NCBI GenBank assembly: GCA_017522015.1 | Contig: JAFXAW010000001.1 | Span: 1 to 48,717, forward strand | Direction of reading: 5' to 3' | DNA from: Oscillospiraceae bacterium | GTDB taxonomy: Bacteria; Bacillota; Clostridia; Oscillospirales; Oscillospiraceae | Length of the DNA stretch: 48,717 nucleotides | In this document: positions 48,464 through 48,717 of the stretch, piece after piece | Layout: the number at the start of each line of letters is the position of its first letter | Numbering within the stretch: the stretch's first letter is position 1 | The notes under the pieces: generated by a model | The model's database searches: none | Told to the model about the DNA's origin: nothing | What the model saw: only the letters and a program-made list of their open reading frames with translations | Position numbers and translations under genes: made by a program

Positions 48464-48717
48464 ATGGACTTTCAGAACTATTTCCCTGTTTGGAGCAAGC
48501 TGACGGCTGCCCAGCAGAACCTGATCTCGGGACATCTGATGTCACGAACGATCAGCAAAGGCACAGTGATCCACAACGGCAGCATGGACTGCACCGGCCT
48601 GCTGCTGGTGAAATCCGGTCAGCTTCGGGCATACATTCTCTCGGATGAGGGAAGGGAGATTACCATCTACCGCCTGTTTGACAGGGACATGTGCCTGTTT
48701 TCTGCCTCCTGTATCAT
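48464..48717 (+). CDS. Crp/Fnr-family regulator, N-terminal part (3' end outside window)
   Basis: The first 84 residues are visible. They form a cyclic-nucleotide-binding-like beta barrel start: F-P-V-W-S-K-L-T, then K-G-T-V-I-H-N-G and L-L-L-V-K-S-G-Q-L-R-A-Y, I-T-I-Y-R-L-F, as in Crp/Fnr proteins. The C-terminal helix-turn-helix is not in the window. Two cysteines (residues 44 and 78) are visible, plus a third at 83; whether they bind a cluster is unknown. The gene lies outside the tRNA-Trp scar, on the presumed element side. Confidence 0.8.
   Translation, partial: MDFQNYFPVWSKLTAAQQNLISGHLMSRTISKGTVIHNGSMDCTGLLLVKSGQLRAYILSDEGREITIYRLFDRDMCLFSASCI

Overview
The window looks like a chromosomal segment of an uncultured gut-type Clostridia, most likely Oscillospiraceae-like. 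Supporting signs are strong AGGAGG-type ribosome binding sites, canonical TTGACA/TATAAT promoters, moderately G+C-rich core genes, and typical Clostridia families (fused EcfA ATPases, DUF5711, DUF4358, DUF3786, Gx transporter with a NusG-II partner, PepC, PepD). This placement is inference from gene content; no rRNA is present.

Left edge (1-982): the 3' end of an EamA-type transporter gene, then a tRNA 3'-end fragment with its terminator. This looks like an attachment-site scar marking the end of an integrated element. From 983 to 11572 lies one giant gene for a 3,529-residue surface protein: signal peptide, 29 CnaB-type modules and a VPITGD sorting signal. It is followed by a membrane-anchored glycerophosphodiesterase, an Fe-S protein and an opposing flavoprotein (11.8-14.4 kb).

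14.6-16.2 kb is an A+T-rich accessory island next to tRNA-Arg(CCG). It holds two paralogous small genes with matching promoters and upstream repeats. One is an ImmA/IrrE-like HExxH metallopeptidase; the other has lost all visible catalytic residues. A 29-nt duplicate of the tRNA 3' end borders the island.

16.3-23.3 kb (minus strand) is a cell-envelope operon: FHA-RodA/FtsW fusion, penicillin-binding transpeptidase, LtaS-like sulfatase-fold transferase and an ABC-F protein. Its promoter shares its -35 region with a divergent promoter for a NusG-II/Gx-transporter pair. tRNA-Gln(CTG) follows, and directly behind it is a head-to-head array of seven mini-hairpins (24655-24823).

25-30.6 kb carries small membrane and hypothetical genes, a cyclase-family hydrolase, PepD, DUF3786, an Mrp-type Fe-S carrier ATPase and a cupin. 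30.7-40.1 kb is a minus-strand block: rRNA-methyltransferase-like protein, fused EcfA-EcfA, EcfT, TruA, DUF5711, CvpA, PgsA and a ClpE-like unfoldase. 40.2-46 kb has an SGNH lipoprotein, a DUF4358 lipoprotein, a uroporphyrinogen-decarboxylase-family protein, aminopeptidase C and MmgE/PrpD.

Right edge (46.2 kb to end): an A+T-rich XRE-type membrane regulator, a tRNA-Trp 3' half (a second attachment-site scar) and the start of a Crp/Fnr regulator cut by the window end. The core segment between about 567 and 47848 is therefore bracketed by two tRNA-derived scars, with presumptive mobile DNA outside both. I see no CRISPR array, insertion sequence, rRNA gene or replication origin.
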